Shown here: one piece after another, positions 55,003-55,218 of the stretch
How positions within the stretch are numbered: position 1 is the first letter of the stretch
Layout of the letters: every line of letters starts with the position of its first letter
DNA from: an uncultured Cellvibrionales bacterium
Lineage (GTDB): Bacteria > Pseudomonadota > Gammaproteobacteria > Pseudomonadales > Dasaniaceae
DNA: 55,218 nucleotides
Reading direction: 5' to 3'
Assembly: GCA_913019905.1 (NCBI GenBank)
Contig: CAJVZD010000028.1
Location: 1 to 55,218 of the forward strand
The notes under the pieces: generated by a model
What the model was told of the DNA's origin: nothing
Databases searched by the model: none
The model's input: the letters and a program-made list of their open reading frames with translations, nothing else
Made by a program: the position numbers and the translations under genes

Positions 55003-55167
55003 AGTATTCACTGTTATATAAACGAATCTTTTTATTATAGACCTAAGAGTAGCCTTGAGCCTAACAATAAGAAGATTACATTAAAATCGCCGACAAAATA
55101 CGATAAATCGGGCCAAGAATACCATTTAGACGCTATGTCCCCTAAAAATCAGCATGTTTAGCTTATA

Positions 55168-55205
55168 GGCGACTGCGGTACAACTAGGCGACTACGCTAC
55201 AACCG
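55168..55205. repeat. Two 19-base tandem copies at the window end
   Basis: GGCGACTGCGGTACAACTA and GGCGACTACGCTACAACCG follow each other directly, matching at 15 of 19 positions. The window ends 13 bases later, so a longer array cannot be excluded. Confidence 0.6.
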
Positions 55206-55218
55206 ACTTTTGAAGCTA

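Overview
The window looks like a chromosomal segment of a free-living, probably aquatic gammaproteobacterium. The gene set suggests this: a complete Gsp type II secretion cluster, a dnaQ / methyltransferase / gloB / mltD block, NhaB, SohB, and an N-terminal homologue of the Pseudomonas ChpA scaffold. Base composition is moderate and genes are dense on both strands. No rRNA, intact tRNA, CRISPR array, prophage or intact insertion sequence was seen. The species cannot be named from the sequence alone.

Positions 1-6.0 kb hold a 3-hydroxyisobutyrate-type dehydrogenase, a TetR regulator divergent from a FabF-like ketosynthase with a perfect palindrome between them, and a large DUF748/AsmA-like envelope protein. 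Positions 6.3-9.3 kb are accessory: a small J-domain protein, a DUF1778/GNAT (TacAT-like) toxin-antitoxin pair with a palindromic operator candidate, a MITE-like inverted repeat of the type seen near REP-associated transposases, a decayed transposase end, a frameshifted ORF remnant, and a second decayed copy of the 3' end of the J-domain gene. Positions 9.3-20.5 kb are metabolic: a DctPQM TRAP transporter with its own palindrome, a divergent macro-domain protein, a di-haem oxidoreductase, DgkA, a Fax-type glutathione transferase, an ACAD10-like phosphotransferase with an unknown partner, threonine aldolase and an ElaA-type acetyltransferase.

Positions 20.5-27 kb carry an Lrp regulator, a TSUP exporter, a small membrane protein, an F420-type LLM oxidoreductase, a thiolase and an M20 amidohydrolase. 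A 26-bp tandem repeat array and several palindromic operator candidates lie between these genes.

Positions 27-43 kb are the type II secretion system. gspEFGHIJKLMAB run on the minus strand from about 40.2 to 30.3 kb, and gspC-gspD2 diverge from gspE. A second full-length secretin gene, gspD1, faces the far end of the operon next to a NarL-type response regulator. gspN, a pilotin gene and the prepilin peptidase were not found here. gspC contains a run of eight G and gspK a run of nine A, and a 7-bp microsatellite follows gspD2; these could alter expression by slippage.

Positions 43-55 kb are mainly housekeeping genes: a truncated serine-hydrolase remnant, sohB, a membrane protein of unknown function, the orphan ChpA-like scaffold, nhaB, dnaQ, a methyltransferase, gloB, mltD and an HDOD-GAF protein. 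The rnhA gene often found beside dnaQ is absent from this block.

No single locus is clearly an undescribed system. The best candidates for follow-up are the two-secretin T2SS with homopolymer tracts, the decayed mobile and toxin-antitoxin island bounded by duplicated J-gene ends, the macro-domain protein with an altered binding loop, and the phosphotransferase pair with its triple half-site operator.
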